From: Aliiroseovarius marinus
Lineage (GTDB): Bacteria > Pseudomonadota > Alphaproteobacteria > Rhodobacterales > Rhodobacteraceae
Assembly (NCBI RefSeq): GCF_004360145.1
Contig: NZ_ML178717.1
Coordinates: 4,338 to 68,337 of the forward strand
Reading direction: 5' to 3'
Length of the DNA: 64,000 nucleotides
Shown: piece by piece, positions 51,327 through 59,643 of the stretch
Layout: each line of letters begins with the position of its first letter
How positions within the stretch are numbered: the stretch's first letter is position 1
Made by a program: the position numbers and the translations under genes
Notes under the pieces: generated by a model
Told to the model about the DNA's origin: nothing
Database searches by the model: none
The model's input: the letters and a program-made list of their open reading frames with translations, nothing else

Positions 51327-51890
51327 GTGAAACTGCCCTTCGATCATATCACCACGCCGCGCCTTGTGCTGCGCCCGCCAGAAGCGGGTGACTGGGATGC
51401 GTTCCGCGATTTCCTCGTGGACAATCCGCGCGCGTGTTTCGTGGGTGGTGGACCGAAGAGCGACACCAACCGTCGCCTGGCTTGGCGTGCCTTCGGCCAC
51501 GCGGTAGGCCATTGGGTGCTGCGCGACTACGGCCCCTTCATCGCCACGGACAAGGCCGATGGCCAGCCCATCGGCTGGATCGGCCCGTGGAACCCCGAAG
51601 GCTGGCCGGAGCCGGAAATCGCTTGGTCGATCTGGTCCGATAAGCACGAAGGCAAAGGCTTTGCACATGAGGCTGCCGTGGCCGCGATCGACTGGGCCTA
51701 TACCAACACCGATATCGACAGATTCGTCAGCTATGTGGATCACGACAACGCCCCCTCGGCCGCCTTGGCCAAACGCTTGGGCTGCGTGATCGACGCGGAC
51801 GCCCCGCGTTTTGAAGACGAAGACGACAGCTATGACGTCTGGCGCCACCCCGCGCCCGACACAGACGGCAATCCGGAGGCCTACGCATGA
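51327..51890 (+). CDS. GNAT N-acetyltransferase (RimJ/RimL type)
   Basis: This 187-residue acyltransferase shows TPRLVLRPPEAGDWDAF at the start, typical of RimJ/RimL-like GNATs, and the acetyl-CoA region KHEGKGFAHEAA near residue 110. The only upstream ATG lies deep inside ffh, so the GTG at 51327, seven bases after the ffh stop, is taken as start. The end overlaps the chorismate mutase start by four bases. Confidence 0.85.
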   Translation: MKLPFDHITTPRLVLRPPEAGDWDAFRDFLVDNPRACFVGGGPKSDTNRRLAWRAFGHAVGHWVLRDYGPFIATDKADGQPIGWIGPWNPEGWPEPEIAWSIWSDKHEGKGFAHEAAVAAIDWAYTNTDIDRFVSYVDHDNAPSAALAKRLGCVIDADAPRFEDEDDSYDVWRHPAPDTDGNPEAYA

Positions 51891-52183
51891 CCGACGCATC
51901 CACCCGTGCAGCAGATCTGCTGAAAGAACATCGCGAGTCGATCGACCGGCTGGACGCGATCCTTGTCTACACGCTGGGCGAGCGCTTCAAGCACACGCAG
52001 GCGGTGGGCAAGCTGAAAGCCGAACACGACCTGCCCCCGTCGGACCCGAACCGGGAAGCCCGTCAAATCGAACGACTGGAAGATCTGGCCACCCGCGCCA
52101 ATCTGGATCCTGAATTCGCCAAGAAATTCCTGAACTTCATCATTGATGAGGTCATCAGGCACCACAAGAAACACCAAGAATGA
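51887..52183 (+). CDS. AroQ-type chorismate mutase
   Basis: This 98-residue all-helical protein shows the AroQ pattern: RESIDRLDAILVYTLGERFKHTQAVGKLKAEH, with the Arg and Lys that bind chorismate, and a third helix ending in IDEVIRHHKKHQE. It converts chorismate to prephenate for Phe and Tyr. It lies in the translation gene cluster between the GNAT and rpsP, as in related Rhodobacterales. Confidence 0.9.
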   Translation: MTDASTRAADLLKEHRESIDRLDAILVYTLGERFKHTQAVGKLKAEHDLPPSDPNREARQIERLEDLATRANLDPEFAKKFLNFIIDEVIRHHKKHQE

Positions 52184-52228
52184 ATGGGCTGTAAGCCCCT
52201 CAAATAGCTAGTAAAAAGGAAAACTCTC

Positions 52229-52618
52229 ATGGCTATGAAAATTCGTCTCGCCCGTGGCGGCTCGAAAAAACGTCCCTTCTATCGCGTTGTAGCTGCAGAC
52301 TCGCGCATGCCGCGCGATGGCCGCTTCATCGAGAAGCTGGGCACCTACAACCCGCTGCTGCCGAAAGATTCGGAAGAGCGCGTAAAGCTGGACATGGAAC
52401 GCGTTCAGTACTGGCTGGACCAAGGCGCTCAGCCGTCGGACCGCGTATCGCGCTTCCTGGAAGCCGCTGGCGTTCTGGAGAAGAAAGAGCGTGCAAACCT
52501 GAAAAAAGGTGAGCCGGGCCAGAAAGCCAAGGACCGCGCAGAAGAGAAAGCCGAAAAAGCTGCTGCCGCTGCTGAAGCTGCTGCTGCTCCGGCTGAAGAA
52601 GCTGCTGCCGAGGAATAA
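52229..52618 (+). CDS. rpsP: ribosomal protein S16 with Ala/Glu tail
   Basis: This 129-residue S16 of the small subunit begins with [23 protein letters not shown] and has [15 protein letters not shown] near residue 60, both signature blocks. From about residue 85 a tail rich in Lys, then Ala and Glu, extends beyond the core. Such tails vary in alphaproteobacteria. AAAAGGA precedes the ATG. It opens the rpsP-bluB-rimM series. Confidence 0.96.
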   Translation: MAMKIRLARGGSKKRPFYRVVAADSRMPRDGRFIEKLGTYNPLLPKDSEERVKLDMERVQYWLDQGAQPSDRVSRFLEAAGVLEKKERANLKKGEPGQKAKDRAEEKAEKAAAAAEAAAAPAEEAAAEE

Positions 52619-52642
52619 ATCCTTCGGAACGGATCTGACGAC

Positions 52643-53272
52643 ATGCACGCCTTTTCAGACGAGTTTCAGTCGGATCTAGAAGATCTGATGCGTTGGCGGC
52701 GCGACGTGCGCCGCTTTCGCACAGATCCTGTGGACGAGGCATTGCTGACGCAGTGCCTCGACGCGTTTCTGATGGCCCCCTCAGTGGGGCTGTCCGAACC
52801 GTGGCGCGTGGTGCGTGTCCAAAGTGACCGCGCCCGTGCCGCCGCTCTTGAGAATTTCAAAGCCGCCAATGCCGATGCGCTCACGGGTTATTCCGGGGAC
52901 AAGGCGCAGCTTTACTCTGGCCTGAAATTGTCCGGCATGGAGAATGCGCCCGTTCAACTGGCGATCCTCTGCGACGAAGCAACCGACAAAGGCGCGGGTC
53001 TTGGCGCAAAAACCATGCCCGAGATGCGCCGCTATTCCGTGGTCTCGGCCATCATGCTGTTCTGGCTGGCGGTGCGCTCGCGCGGGCTTGGTCTGGGCTG
53101 GGTGTCGATCCTCAATCCAGAGCAACTGTGTCGCGATCTGGACGTGCCTGAAAGTTGGAGCCTTGTGGGCTATTTCTGCCTCGGCTGGCCCGAGCAGAAC
53201 GCCGATAGCCCCGAACTGGAAAAAGCAGGATGGGAAAGCCGTCGCGGCTCGCTTCCTGTCGAGGTAAGGTGA
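52643..53272 (+). CDS. bluB: 5,6-dimethylbenzimidazole synthase BluB
   Basis: This 209-residue nitroreductase-fold enzyme fragments FMNH2 with oxygen to make the lower ligand of vitamin B12. The BluB marks RRDVRRFRTDPVDE near the N-terminus, MAPSVGLSEPWR, and the C-terminal GLGLGWVSILNPEQL and FCLGWPEQ are present. It is placed unexpectedly between rpsP and rimM, 24 bases after the former. Confidence 0.92.
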   Translation: MHAFSDEFQSDLEDLMRWRRDVRRFRTDPVDEALLTQCLDAFLMAPSVGLSEPWRVVRVQSDRARAAALENFKAANADALTGYSGDKAQLYSGLKLSGMENAPVQLAILCDEATDKGAGLGAKTMPEMRRYSVVSAIMLFWLAVRSRGLGLGWVSILNPEQLCRDLDVPESWSLVGYFCLGWPEQNADSPELEKAGWESRRGSLPVEVR

Positions 53273-53277
53273 CACCA

Positions 53278-53427
53278 ATGGGTTTGCTTTTTCATCCAGT
53301 GAAGCTGATCATACTGGTCAGCGCGGGCTTTACCGCAGGCGTGGTCTATGAACGCGGTGTGCTTGGCGACAAATGCGAGGCCCGCGGGGGTAAAATGGAA
53401 CAAGCTGTCTGCATAGGTGCAAAATGA
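53278..53427 (+). CDS. 49-residue membrane-anchored small protein
   Basis: This short product has one membrane helix ([18 protein letters not shown]) and a short tail with two Cys (KCEARGG...AVCIGAK), probably outside the cytoplasm. AAGGTG precedes the ATG at 53278. It starts five bases after the bluB stop, and its own stop overlaps the rimM start (ATGA), so it is coupled to both. Function unknown. Confidence 0.72.
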   Translation: MGLLFHPVKLIILVSAGFTAGVVYERGVLGDKCEARGGKMEQAVCIGAK

Positions 53428-53948
53428 GTGACGACCGGATTTGTGTAGGAAGCATCGGTGGCGCCTATGGCGTTCAAGGCGAGGTGCGCATCAAAAGCTT
53501 CTGCGCCGAACCCACGGCGATTGCCGATTACGGCCCGCTGTCGTCCGAGGACGGCAAGCATGTCTTTTCCCTGACCCTGCTGCGCCCGATCAAGAACGGG
53601 TTTTCCGTGCGGATCGACAGTGTCTCGACCAAGGAACAGGCTGACGCGCTGAAAGGCGTGAGGCTTTATGTCAGCCGCGACGCCCTGCCCGCTTTGCCGG
53701 ATGACGAGTTTTATCACACTGATTTGGTAGGCCTGACGGTGCTGGACACTGGCGGGACAGAGCTGGGCAAGGTCCATGCGGTGCACAATCACGGCGCGTC
53801 CGATGTGCTGGAAATCAAGCTGCCCGGAAGCTCGACCACCGCGCTGTTGCCCTTCACGCTGGATGCGGTGCCGACTGTGGATCTGACGTCGGGCCGGATC
53901 ATCGCCGACCCGCCCGAGGGCGTCTTTCCGGACGACACAGCCTCTTAA
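53424..53948 (+). CDS. rimM: 16S rRNA processing protein RimM
   Basis: This 174-residue assembly factor has an N-terminal beta-barrel starting [19 protein letters not shown] and a PRC barrel from about 95 ([16 protein letters not shown]). It helps 30S head maturation with S19. It begins inside the stop of the upstream small gene. The stop codon overlaps that of the opposite phosphotransferase gene by four bases. Confidence 0.95.
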   Translation: MSDDRICVGSIGGAYGVQGEVRIKSFCAEPTAIADYGPLSSEDGKHVFSLTLLRPIKNGFSVRIDSVSTKEQADALKGVRLYVSRDALPALPDDEFYHTDLVGLTVLDTGGTELGKVHAVHNHGASDVLEIKLPGSSTTALLPFTLDAVPTVDLTSGRIIADPPEGVFPDDTAS

Positions 53949-54931
53949 TCTTCGAACAGTTTTTCGGCGTATTTCAGAAGGTTCTGAAAGCGTTGTTGCT
54001 GCCCGGACCGCCGGTCCCCGCGCCGTTTCGGAATATCACGCCAATCCCCCAGCACGCGAATGGGCAGAATGTAACTGAGCGCGGGCTGCGCCTGCGTGTG
54101 CAGGTCAGCCCCATAGCCGCGCCAAAACGCATCAAGTGCAGGCGTGTTCGGATCGGCATCGAACCTGCCGTGATAGCGCACCAGAAATTTCGCCAGATCA
54201 TGCGCGGTGGTCACAGTGCGCACGCCCTCGAAATCCAGCCCGACGGCGCCGGTTTCGGTGATCAGCAGATTGCGCAGATGCATGTCACCATGCGCCACGG
54301 CGATGGGCGTGGGCTTCCCTGTAGCGGCCTCGGCCAATGCAGGGATCCGGTCGGCATAGGCCAGAAAGAGGTCCCGGCGTGGCACATCGTGGCTGCGATC
54401 CTCGACCTCGGCCCGCATCTGGGCTGCCCAACGCACCATGGCTTTAGGATCGATTGGGCGGGTTTCTTGCAAGGTTGCGCGGTGGAAACGACCGATCCAG
54501 CGCCCGCAGGCCTCTAGGATCTCGTCGGACTTGGCCAATCCCAACTCGGCCATCCCCAGCATGTCTTGCGCGGTTCTCACCCCGATATGCCGCATGATCA
54601 GACTGCGTGTTTCGGGATGGACAGACAGGATCTCGGGCACTGCGCCTGGACCTAGGTTTTCCAAGGCTTTCTGATGTCCACCAAGGTGATGCTCGAACTC
54701 CTCCAGCGCATCCCCAGCCGCAAACGCCTTTAGCACCACATCGATGGCATCTGCATCATCCACCCGCCCAAGATTGGTCAGGCGCACAACGACCCGCCGC
54801 CCTTTGTTTGACGTCCGATCAGCCAGCACCACCGGCATCACGCTTGACAGATGCGGGCGCAGCCAGTCGTGCTGGGCCGCGATCTCGCGCGCAAGATGCT
54901 CAACAGCTTGACGATCTTCACGTTCGCTCAA
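53945..54931 (-). CDS. APH-family phosphotransferase, TTG start
   Basis: This 328-residue protein kinase-like small-molecule phosphotransferase has the catalytic loop [13 protein letters not shown] (His-Gly-Asp...Asn) and the metal-binding [26 protein letters not shown] stands six bases before the TTG at 54931, in frame, while the next ATG would remove about 40 residues. It is divergent from trmD and convergent with rimM, splitting the usual rimM-trmD pair. Substrate unknown; such enzymes include homoserine, choline or drug kinases. Confidence 0.82.
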   Translation of the reverse strand: MSEREDRQAVEHLAREIAAQHDWLRPHLSSVMPVVLADRTSNKGRRVVVRLTNLGRVDDADAIDVVLKAFAAGDALEEFEHHLGGHQKALENLGPGAVPEILSVHPETRSLIMRHIGVRTAQDMLGMAELGLAKSDEILEACGRWIGRFHRATLQETRPIDPKAMVRWAAQMRAEVEDRSHDVPRRDLFLAYADRIPALAEAATGKPTPIAVAHGDMHLRNLLITETGAVGLDFEGVRTVTTAHDLAKFLVRYHGRFDADPNTPALDAFWRGYGADLHTQAQPALSYILPIRVLGDWRDIPKRRGDRRSGQQQRFQNLLKYAEKLFED

Positions 54932-54982
54932 AAGAGCACCTCTGCGGTTTGCATTTCCCTTTGACTGTCGTAGACAGCCGCT

Positions 54983-55831
54983 ATGTCTAAGGTCAATGAA
55001 AATAGCGCGCCCTCCACGCCCCCGAAATCCAAGGGCCGTTCCCATGGTCGTCTGGCGATTTCCGCCAGCTTCAAACCGCGCGAGCTGATGACGGACACGC
55101 CGCGCGTTGCGGGCACGTGGACCGCCAAGGTGATCACGCTGTTCCCCGGCGCCTTTCCCGGCGTGCTGGGCGAAAGCCTGACAGGCAAGGCCCTGAAAGA
55201 TGGCCGCTGGGCGCTGGAGCCCATCGACCTGCGCATCTTCGGCGAGGGCAAGCATCGCAACGTGGATGACACGCCTGCCGGTGGTGGCGCGGGGATGGTG
55301 TTGCGCGCTGACATTTTGGGCCGCGCCATCGACATGGCGCAGCGCGGCGTGCCCGCGGATCGTGCGAAATGGCCGATCGTTTATATGTCCCCGCGTGGAA
55401 AACCGATGGATCAGGCCACCGCCCGCCGCTTTTCCGAATGTGCCGGCATGACCATCCTGTGCGGTCGTTTTGAAGGCGTCGATGAGCGCGTGCTGGAAGA
55501 ATACGACATCGAAGAGGTCAGCCTTGGTGACTTCGTCCTGACCGGGGGCGAGATCGCCGCACAGGCCATGCTGGACGCCACCGTCCGCCTGCTGCCCGGC
55601 GTCTTGGGCAACGAAGCCTCAACCGAGGAAGAGAGCTTTTCCGCCGGGATGCTGGAACACCCGCAATACACCCGCCCCGCCGAATGGCGCGGCCGCACGA
55701 TCCCCGAGGTTCTGACGTCGGGCCATCACGGCAAGGTCGCCGAATGGCGGAGGGAAATGAGTGAGAAAATTACCCGTGAACGTCGGCCCGATCTGTGGGA
55801 CGCGTTGACCCGCGATCAGGACGACACCTGA
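54983..55831 (+). CDS. trmD: tRNA (guanine-N1)-methyltransferase TrmD
   Basis: This 282-residue knotted methyltransferase makes m1G37 in tRNAs. The motif blocks are VITLFPGAFPGVLG, DDTPAGGGAGMV, YMSPRGKPMDQ and the trefoil knot LCGRFEGVDERVLE...SLGDFVLTGGE. About 35 extra N-terminal residues precede the core (KSKGRSHGRLAISASFKPRE). Related Rhodobacterales proteins appear to carry a similar lead, but the internal ATG at 55088 could be the real start. Confidence 0.92.
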   Translation: MSKVNENSAPSTPPKSKGRSHGRLAISASFKPRELMTDTPRVAGTWTAKVITLFPGAFPGVLGESLTGKALKDGRWALEPIDLRIFGEGKHRNVDDTPAGGGAGMVLRADILGRAIDMAQRGVPADRAKWPIVYMSPRGKPMDQATARRFSECAGMTILCGRFEGVDERVLEEYDIEEVSLGDFVLTGGEIAAQAMLDATVRLLPGVLGNEASTEEESFSAGMLEHPQYTRPAEWRGRTIPEVLTSGHHGKVAEWRREMSEKITRERRPDLWDALTRDQDDT

Positions 55832-55866
55832 CCGCCCCCCTCTGACTTTCTAAAGGTTACACCACA

Positions 55867-56673
55867 ATGGAACCCCTTCTTGAACAGGTCCAAAGCTATG
55901 GACCGTTGCTGCTAAACGTTGCCAAAGCCTTTGCCACGCTGGTCATCGGCTGGATGGTTGCCAATGCCCTTGGATCGATGGCCCGGCGCAAGGTTAACAA
56001 CACACCCGAAATCGACCCAACCCTTGGCAATTTCATTGCCTCGATGGTGAAATGGGTGATCTTGCTGATGGTGCTGGCCGCCGTGCTCAGCATCTTTGGC
56101 ATTCAGGCGACCAGCCTTGTCGCCATGCTCAGCGCCGCCACGCTGGCGATTGGTCTGGCGCTGCAGGGCACGCTGAGCGACATTGCGGCTGGCTTTATGC
56201 TGACGCTGTTTCGCCCCTATAAACTTGGACAATACGTCGATATCGGCGGCACGGCTGGCACGGTGAAAGACCTGAACCTGTTCGTGACCGAACTGACGAC
56301 CCCTGACAATGTGCAGGTGATTGTGCCCAATGGTCAGGCCTGGGGCTCGATCATCCGCAACTTCTCGCACCATGACACCCGTCGCGTCGATATGGTCTTT
56401 GGCATCGACTACGCCGACGACATTGACAAGGCGATGCAGATCATCACCGATCTGGCCGAGGCCGATCCGCGCGTCCATGCCGATCCCGCCCCGTGGGTCC
56501 GTGTCACCAACCTTGGCGACAGCAGCGTCGACCTGACCACCCGCGTCTGGTGCGACAACGCCGAGTACTGGAACGTGAAATTCGAGTTGACCAAGGCGGT
56601 AAAAGAGGCGTTCGACGCCAAAGGCATCTCGATCCCCTATCCGCATTCGGTGGAAATCAAGAAAGAGGCGTAA
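55867..56673 (+). CDS. mscS: small-conductance mechanosensitive channel MscS
   Basis: This 268-residue channel has three membrane helices. The pore helix is ATLAIGLALQGTLSDIAAGFMLTLFRP, followed by the beta domain (LGQYVDIGGTAGTVKDLNL, PNGQAWGSIIRNFS) and a C-terminal alpha/beta domain. It releases solutes on osmotic downshock. It is closed by a terminator at 56711. Confidence 0.93.
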   Translation: MEPLLEQVQSYGPLLLNVAKAFATLVIGWMVANALGSMARRKVNNTPEIDPTLGNFIASMVKWVILLMVLAAVLSIFGIQATSLVAMLSAATLAIGLALQGTLSDIAAGFMLTLFRPYKLGQYVDIGGTAGTVKDLNLFVTELTTPDNVQVIVPNGQAWGSIIRNFSHHDTRRVDMVFGIDYADDIDKAMQIITDLAEADPRVHADPAPWVRVTNLGDSSVDLTTRVWCDNAEYWNVKFELTKAVKEAFDAKGISIPYPHSVEIKKEA

Positions 56674-56710
56674 GCCCGCCACCGGGCCAAACCGCCCGGC
56701 GCTGAATTGG

Positions 56711-56744
56711 AAGAGGCCGCTCTGCACGAGGGCGGCCTCTTTTC
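56711..56744 (+). terminator. rho-independent terminator after mscS
   Basis: AAGAGGCCGC (56711-56720) pairs perfectly with GCGGCCTCTT (56732-56741) around an 11-base loop and ends in TTTTC. It stops rightward transcription just before the convergent oxidoreductase gene and may also work leftward. Confidence 0.85.
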
Positions 56745-56763
56745 TTATCTACGTCGCGTGCGA

Positions 56764-57348
56764 TCATGCCCCGCGCTGCCCCAAAGCGGCAACCGTTTGC
56801 GCCCAGCGATCGACTTGCTTGTCACTTGGATGGCTCGCCTGCGCGAAATGGGTTACGCGGGCGGGACGCAGGCCGACAAACTCCAAGATCTGCTTCTTGA
56901 GCTGCCAGAACAGCGGGCGATGCAGGAAGAAGCGGAAGTACCACCACGGGCTGTCCGAGGTCAGGATGACGCGGGCAGAGCGACCCTTCAAAAGTGGCTT
57001 CGGCAGGCCAGCACCACGCGGATCAAAGGCGACGCCCGGCAAAAATGCGCGGTCTATCAGCCCCTTCAGCTTGGCCGGCAATCCGCCCCACCACATCGGA
57101 CTAACGATCACGACGTGACTGGACCAGTTCAGATCATCCAGAAATTGCTCCAACGCCGGTTCGAGCGGTTTGTGATGCTTGTATCCGCCAAATCCATAAT
57201 CCGCGTCGAACGTCATGTCGTGAATATGCAGCACCCTTACGTCGTGCCCCGCTGCTGTTGCTGCCTCAGCATATTGCGTTGCCAAACGCTTGTTCAACGA
57301 TGTCTCGGCCGGATGGCCGTTCAACACCAGTATCCGTTTCTGTGTCAT
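56764..57348 (-). CDS. NAD(P)H dehydrogenase (quinone)/flavodoxin-fold oxidoreductase
   Basis: This 194-residue FMN-binding flavodoxin fold has ILVLNGHPAETSLN at the start and VVIVSPMWWGGLPAKLKGLIDRAFLPG in the middle, marks of the NQO1/MdaB group that reduces quinones. GGAG precedes the ATG at 57348. It is divergent from tetR across 102 bases with three identical operator cores, so the TetR protein most likely represses it until a quinone or electrophile binds. Confidence 0.9.
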   Translation of the reverse strand: MTQKRILVLNGHPAETSLNKRLATQYAEAATAAGHDVRVLHIHDMTFDADYGFGGYKHHKPLEPALEQFLDDLNWSSHVVIVSPMWWGGLPAKLKGLIDRAFLPGVAFDPRGAGLPKPLLKGRSARVILTSDSPWWYFRFFLHRPLFWQLKKQILEFVGLRPARVTHFAQASHPSDKQVDRWAQTVAALGQRGA

Positions 57349-57362
57349 ATCAGTCTCCACAA

Positions 57363-57430
57363 TTGACCACGGTCATTTTCCTTGCACACAAAACTGACCA
57401 CGGTCAATAATTAATTTTGACCACGGTCAA
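57363..57430. promoter_or_regulatory. three operator copies in the oxidoreductase/tetR gap
   Basis: The core TGACCACGGTCA occurs at 57363-57376, 57394-57407 and 57417-57430, each flanked by T/A as TTGACC-AC-GGTCAA. It is a perfect inverted repeat with a two-base spacer, spaced 31 then 23 bases. The 12-base core is identical in all three, pointing to one dedicated regulator. The half-sites also resemble FNR boxes, but the divergent TetR gene is the better owner. Confidence 0.75.
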
Positions 57431-57450
57431 AATATGTGGGATAAAGCGCC

Positions 57451-58047
57451 ATGACGACGACGATCCAACCCCGCACATTGAAAACCCGCGCCCGCCTGAT
57501 CGAAGCCGCAACGGACATCGTTGCCGAAAGCAACTTCACCGAATTGCGGGTGGAAGAGGTCGTGCGCCGAGCTGGCGTCGCCAAGGGCACGTTCTTTGCC
57601 CATTTCAAGGACAAGGACGCGCTTCTGGACCGGATGATCGGGGAAATCATCGATCAGCACCTTGATCAGATCAGCGCGCAAAACACGCCCAAAACGATTG
57701 ACCAGATACTGGACACTCTGACCCCATTGATGCGGTTCATGGGCAGTGAACGCGCGGTGTTCGACGTCATTCTGCGCTATTCTGGTGCCGCGTCGGTAGA
57801 GGAGATCGGCCCCATCGCAGCGACATTCGAGCGGTTCATTCACGTGCTGGCAGACTGGTTCGTCGATGGTCCCTTCCGTCAGGATGCAGACCCCGCCACG
57901 CTCGCCGAAGGGGTTCAGGCTTTCGTATTTCAGGCGCTCGCGTTGAACTTCTGCGCGCTGAACAACACCCGCCCCGTTCGCGACCGTCTGCGCCCATATT
58001 TGGAACTGTGGTTGAACCCCGCCAAAACGCTTGATCCACAGGGCTAA
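57451..58047 (+). CDS. TetR-family regulator
   Basis: This 198-residue regulator has an N-terminal TetR helix-turn-helix (VEEVVRRAGVAKGTFFAHFKDKDALL, residues about 28-55) and a helical ligand domain. It should bind the three upstream sites and control itself and the oxidoreductase. The hairpin at 58062 ends it. Confidence 0.93.
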   Translation: MTTTIQPRTLKTRARLIEAATDIVAESNFTELRVEEVVRRAGVAKGTFFAHFKDKDALLDRMIGEIIDQHLDQISAQNTPKTIDQILDTLTPLMRFMGSERAVFDVILRYSGAASVEEIGPIAATFERFIHVLADWFVDGPFRQDADPATLAEGVQAFVFQALALNFCALNNTRPVRDRLRPYLELWLNPAKTLDPQG

Positions 58048-58061
58048 AGCCCCTATACACC

Positions 58062-58103
58062 GCCCGTCCGGCACTCTTCCGAGTCGCACGGGCCTTTTCC
58101 TTT
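58062..58103 (+). terminator. terminator after tetR
   Basis: GCCCGT (58062-58067) pairs with ACGGGC (58088-58093), with an inner ACTC/GAGT stem around TTCC, followed by CTTTTCCTTTT. It closes the tetR transcript before the rplS leader. Confidence 0.7.
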
Positions 58104-58266
58104 TGGGCTGTTGCCTTTCTTCGGCAACCACACAGCGCAGCGGAAACTGACAAAGAAACGACGGACTACCCTCCCGCGGGCGTGAAAAACGGACCCGGTG
58201 AAGACGCGGAGCTCTTGTACGGCACCAACTTTGCGGACCAACCGCAAGCAGATAGGAGATGATCAG
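58104..58266 (+). promoter_or_regulatory. structured leader of rplS-rpmE
   Basis: This region before rplS has a hairpin GTTGCC/GGCAAC (58110-58128) and a second one, TTGCGG/CCGCAA (58231-58247), ending a few bases before the AGGAGAT ribosome site. A purine-rich middle connects them. Ribosomal protein operons often use such leaders for feedback; the regulator is not known. No gene is seen here. Confidence 0.45.
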
Positions 58267-58641
58267 ATGGACCTGATCGCACAGCTCGAGGCGGAACAAG
58301 TTGCCGCCCTGGGGAAAGACATCCCCGATTTCAAAGCCGGCGATACCATTCGCGTAGGCTTCAAGGTGACCGAGGGTTCGCGCACCCGTGTGCAGAACTA
58401 CGAAGGCGTTTGCATCAGCCGTAAAAACGGCGCTGGCATTGCCGGTTCGTTCACCGTTCGCAAGATTTCCTTCGGTGAAGGCGTGGAGCGTGTATTCCCG
58501 CTGCACTCGACCAACATCGACTCGATCACCGTAGTTCGCCGTGGCCGCGTACGTCGCGCCAAACTGTACTACCTGCGTTCGCGTCGCGGTAAGTCGGCAC
58601 GTATCGCTGAAGACACCACATACAAAGCCAAGAAAGCTTAA
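58267..58641 (+). CDS. rplS: ribosomal protein L19
   Basis: This 124-residue L19 starts [34 protein letters not shown] and carries the conserved [12 protein letters not shown] and [14 protein letters not shown]. It lies at the 30S-50S interface. AGGAGAT precedes the ATG at 58267. It is co-transcribed with rpmE. Confidence 0.96.
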   Translation: MDLIAQLEAEQVAALGKDIPDFKAGDTIRVGFKVTEGSRTRVQNYEGVCISRKNGAGIAGSFTVRKISFGEGVERVFPLHSTNIDSITVVRRGRVRRAKLYYLRSRRGKSARIAEDTTYKAKKA

Positions 58642-58652
58642 GGAGCGTCGAT

Positions 58653-58874
58653 ATGAAAAAGGATCTGCATCCCGACTACCACCTGATCGACGTCAAAATG
58701 ACCGACGGCACCATCGTTCAGATGAAATCGACCTGGGGCAACGAAGGCGACACTCTGGCGCTGGACATCGACCCCACCGTACACCCGGCATGGACCGGCG
58801 GCGGCGCACGCCTGCTGGACACCGGCGGCCGCGTGTCGAAATTCAAGTCGAAATACGAAGGCTTTGGTTTCTAA
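58653..58874 (+). CDS. rpmE: ribosomal protein L31
   Basis: This 73-residue L31 ([19 protein letters not shown]...[13 protein letters not shown]) has no Cys quartet, so it is the zinc-free form. AAGGAG precedes the ATG, 11 bases after rplS. A strong terminator follows. Confidence 0.93.
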   Translation: MKKDLHPDYHLIDVKMTDGTIVQMKSTWGNEGDTLALDIDPTVHPAWTGGGARLLDTGGRVSKFKSKYEGFGF

Positions 58875-58895
58875 ACCACGCCTCTTTCGAGACAG

Positions 58896-58927
58896 AAACG
58901 CCGCTTCATTCGAAGCGGCGTTTTTTT
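58896..58927 (+). terminator. terminator of rplS-rpmE
   Basis: AAACGCCGCTTC (58896-58907) pairs perfectly with GAAGCGGCGTTT (58912-58923) around ATTC and continues into a T tract. This is the strongest terminator in the window. It also faces the convergent Lin0512 gene. Confidence 0.93.
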
Positions 58928-58939
58928 GTTGGGATCGGA

Positions 58940-59299
58940 CTATGATCCCACCCGCCATTTCCCCGCCTGGTCCGGCAGCCATGCCTCGATCGCGGCGGTG
59001 GCGACGACATGCACTTGCCCGGCGCTGTCCGTGTTCATGCCGCCTTTCACTGCGCGCACCTCGGCACGACCTCGGGGCAATTCGGCGCGGACAACCTCCA
59101 AGTCCACCTGTTCAGGGTCGGCCACACCGATGGTCACGGATACGCGCATATCTTGGTGATCCAGCCCCAGCGTGGAAAACAGAGTGATCGACGAATGATG
59201 CAGCGCATCCTGCACCGCGCGGCAGGCGGCTTTGGTGTAATCCTGACCATAGAGGTCGTTGCCCATCCCCATCTCAAGGATCATGCGTTTTTCACCCAT
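58940..59299 (-). CDS. Lin0512-family protein (second copy)
   Basis: This 119-residue product of the Lin0512 family (function unknown) has the repeated start ILEMGMGNDLYGQDYTKAACRAVQDALHHSS. It starts on the last base of the stop of the preceding copy (TGATG), so both are coupled. A GTG one codon upstream is a possible alternative. The pair probably forms a hetero-oligomer. Confidence 0.85.
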   Translation of the reverse strand: MGEKRMILEMGMGNDLYGQDYTKAACRAVQDALHHSSITLFSTLGLDHQDMRVSVTIGVADPEQVDLEVVRAELPRGRAEVRAVKGGMNTDSAGQVHVVATAAIEAWLPDQAGKWRVGS

Positions 59300-59643
59300 C
59301 ACGCAGCCTCCATCATGAACGACACGGCAATGGCGACATTGGCGATCAATGTTTTGCCTCCATGCGGCTTGCCGATGTCCAAACCGCCGTGCTTCACAGC
59401 GAAGGAAATGTTGCCATAGGGAAAGTCCTTGGCCAGCTGGCTGGTGTCGACCTGATCGGGCTGTTGCACGGCGATTTCCACGTCCACGATCATGTCGGTT
59501 TTCTCGAACCCGAACAGCTCGGCCATATTGACCGAGTTGTGCCACAGCGCATCCCGGATCGCGCGGGCGGCGGCCTCGGTATAGTCTTCGCGGCGCAGCG
59601 ACGTGCCCATGCCAAATTCGACAAGTACGCGTTTCTTTTCCAT
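59299..59643 (-). CDS. Lin0512-family protein (first copy)
   Basis: This 114-residue paralogue begins MEKKRVLVEFGMGTSLRREDYTEAAARAIRDALWHNS, colinear with the downstream copy. It ends KPHGGKTLIANVAIAVSFMMEAA, a glycine-rich segment. AGGAGG stands next to the paired ATG codons at 59646/59643; spacing favours the second. The family is widespread and uncharacterised. Confidence 0.85.
   Translation of the reverse strand: MEKKRVLVEFGMGTSLRREDYTEAAARAIRDALWHNSVNMAELFGFEKTDMIVDVEIAVQQPDQVDTSQLAKDFPYGNISFAVKHGGLDIGKPHGGKTLIANVAIAVSFMMEAA

Noticed and set aside
52540-52615. GCTGCT repeats in the rpsP tail as a microsatellite
   Set aside because: They encode the Ala/Glu tail of S16 in frame; the pattern is coding bias, with no sign of phase variation.
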